Positions 7,420 to 7,945 of a stretch of DNA of 7,945 nt are shown here, one piece after another. The notes beneath the pieces are model-generated. The model made no database searches and was not told the DNA's origin. It was given only the letters and a program-made list of their open reading frames with translations. Source of the DNA: Rhodoferax sp. (lineage in GTDB: Bacteria > Pseudomonadota > Gammaproteobacteria > Burkholderiales > Burkholderiaceae_C); assembly GCA_017880985.1 (NCBI GenBank), contig JADGRK010000102.1, positions 1 through 7,945 on the forward strand, read 5' to 3'. The position numbers and the translations under genes were made by a program. Positions within the stretch are counted from its first letter, which is position 1; every line of letters starts with the position of its first letter.

Positions 7420-7945
7420 CTAAAGCCCGAGGGATTTCGCCGACAGGCCCAGCGCCAATCCGAGCAGCTGTGTGTACAGCAGGGTGCGAATCGACGGGTC
7501 GGCAACGTCCGCCTGAACCCCATCGAAGCGCAGATGGCAGTGGGGGCAGGCCGTGCACATCACTTCGGCACCGGACGCCAGGGCATCGGCGATCTTGGCG
7601 CGCGTGATTTGCTCCGACAACGGAGCGTTCGCCCCATGCAGCGGATCGCCGCAGCAGTCCAGCCGCCGGGGCCAGTCGACCGGGGTCGCGCCGGTCAAGC
7701 GGATCAACGTTTCGAAGATCGTCGGCGCCATCGGGTTGTCGAAACGTGCCACGTTGCTGGGGCGCAGCGCGTGGCAGCCATACTGGGCGGCGACACGCAG
7801 ACCGGTGCGCGGGGCGCGGACCGCGGCGGCCAGCGCGTCGACGCCGATCACTCTGGCCAGCACTGGCAAGACGTGCTCGACCTCGGTCGTGCCCGACCAG
7901 GCCAGGCCCTCGGCGGCCAGCGCCTGGGTAACGCGCGAGCGCAGC
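7420..7945 (-). CDS. HdrB-like CCG-domain iron-sulfur protein, C-terminal part (cut by window edge)
   Basis: The frame stays open to the right edge, so the start is outside the window; 174 C-terminal residues are visible. They hold one full CCG cysteine motif: a Cys in QYGCHALRPSN (codon 7774-7776), then CC in LDCCGDPL (codons 7651-7656), then CPHC (first Cys codon 7546-7548), spaced as CX39CCX34CX2C. In heterodisulfide reductase subunit B this pattern binds a noncubane [4Fe-4S] cluster that handles disulfide or thiol chemistry. The YGCHALRPS and CCG-x-PL contexts fit HdrB better than GlcF or LutA. An extra Cys precedes the CPHC (CTACPHC). Known HdrB proteins are near 300 residues with two CCG domains, so about 120 residues are probably missing. 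A betaproteobacterium is unlikely to make methanogenic CoB-CoM, so the true partner is unknown; sulfur-oxidising Hdr-like complexes or other electron-transfer complexes are options. It converges on def and has higher GC than the upstream genes. Confidence 0.82.
   Translation of the reverse strand, partial: LRSRVTQALAAEGLAWSGTTEVEHVLPVLARVIGVDALAAAVRAPRTGLRVAAQYGCHALRPSNVARFDNPMAPTIFETLIRLTGATPVDWPRRLDCCGDPLHGANAPLSEQITRAKIADALASGAEVMCTACPHCHLRFDGVQADVADPSIRTLLYTQLLGLALGLSAKSLGL

Noticed and set aside
7286..7558. 90-residue minus-strand frame overlapping the end of the HdrB-like gene
   Set aside because: It overlaps the conserved CPHC region in another frame and has no recognisable features.

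Overview
The window looks like chromosome from a high-GC betaproteobacterium of the order Burkholderiales, most likely family Comamonadaceae (Rhodoferax/Polaromonas-like). This rests on the protein sequences as I recognise them (a ZipA-domain protein of betaproteobacterial type, and a LigA with the SIRTETDT stretch after PML) and on the gene order smc-zipA-ligA. No database search was possible, so the genus is only a suggestion.

Bases 1-94 are a short leader with no gene I can support. Four plus-strand genes then follow almost without gaps: smc (95-3610, chromosome condensation and segregation ATPase), a zipA-like gene (3616-4638, membrane-anchored FtsZ-binding protein), ligA (4655-6736, NAD-dependent DNA ligase) and def (6723-7283, peptide deformylase). 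The gaps are 5 and 16 bases, and ligA and def overlap by 14 bases, so the four are probably one transcript. Three products serve the chromosome and division cycle: SMC organises the nascent chromosome, LigA seals Okazaki fragments, and the ZipA-like protein tethers the Z ring. Def removes the formyl group from new proteins and is an unrelated but essential function at the 3' end.

Bases 7284-7419 are a non-coding spacer between convergent genes, with no classic terminator visible. From 7420 to the right edge, on the minus strand, lies the C-terminal part of an HdrB-like protein with a cysteine-rich CCG domain that binds an iron-sulfur cluster. Its N-terminus and its operon lie outside the window. 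This edge is locally very GC-rich (48 of 60 bases in 7801-7860) and starts a different functional unit.

The window is mainly ordinary housekeeping DNA and I see no convincing new system. The points most worth a second look are the HdrB-like gene running off the edge, an AT-rich hairpin motif inside ligA that resembles a dispersed Comamonadaceae repeat, and the PDF1A-like features of the deformylase.
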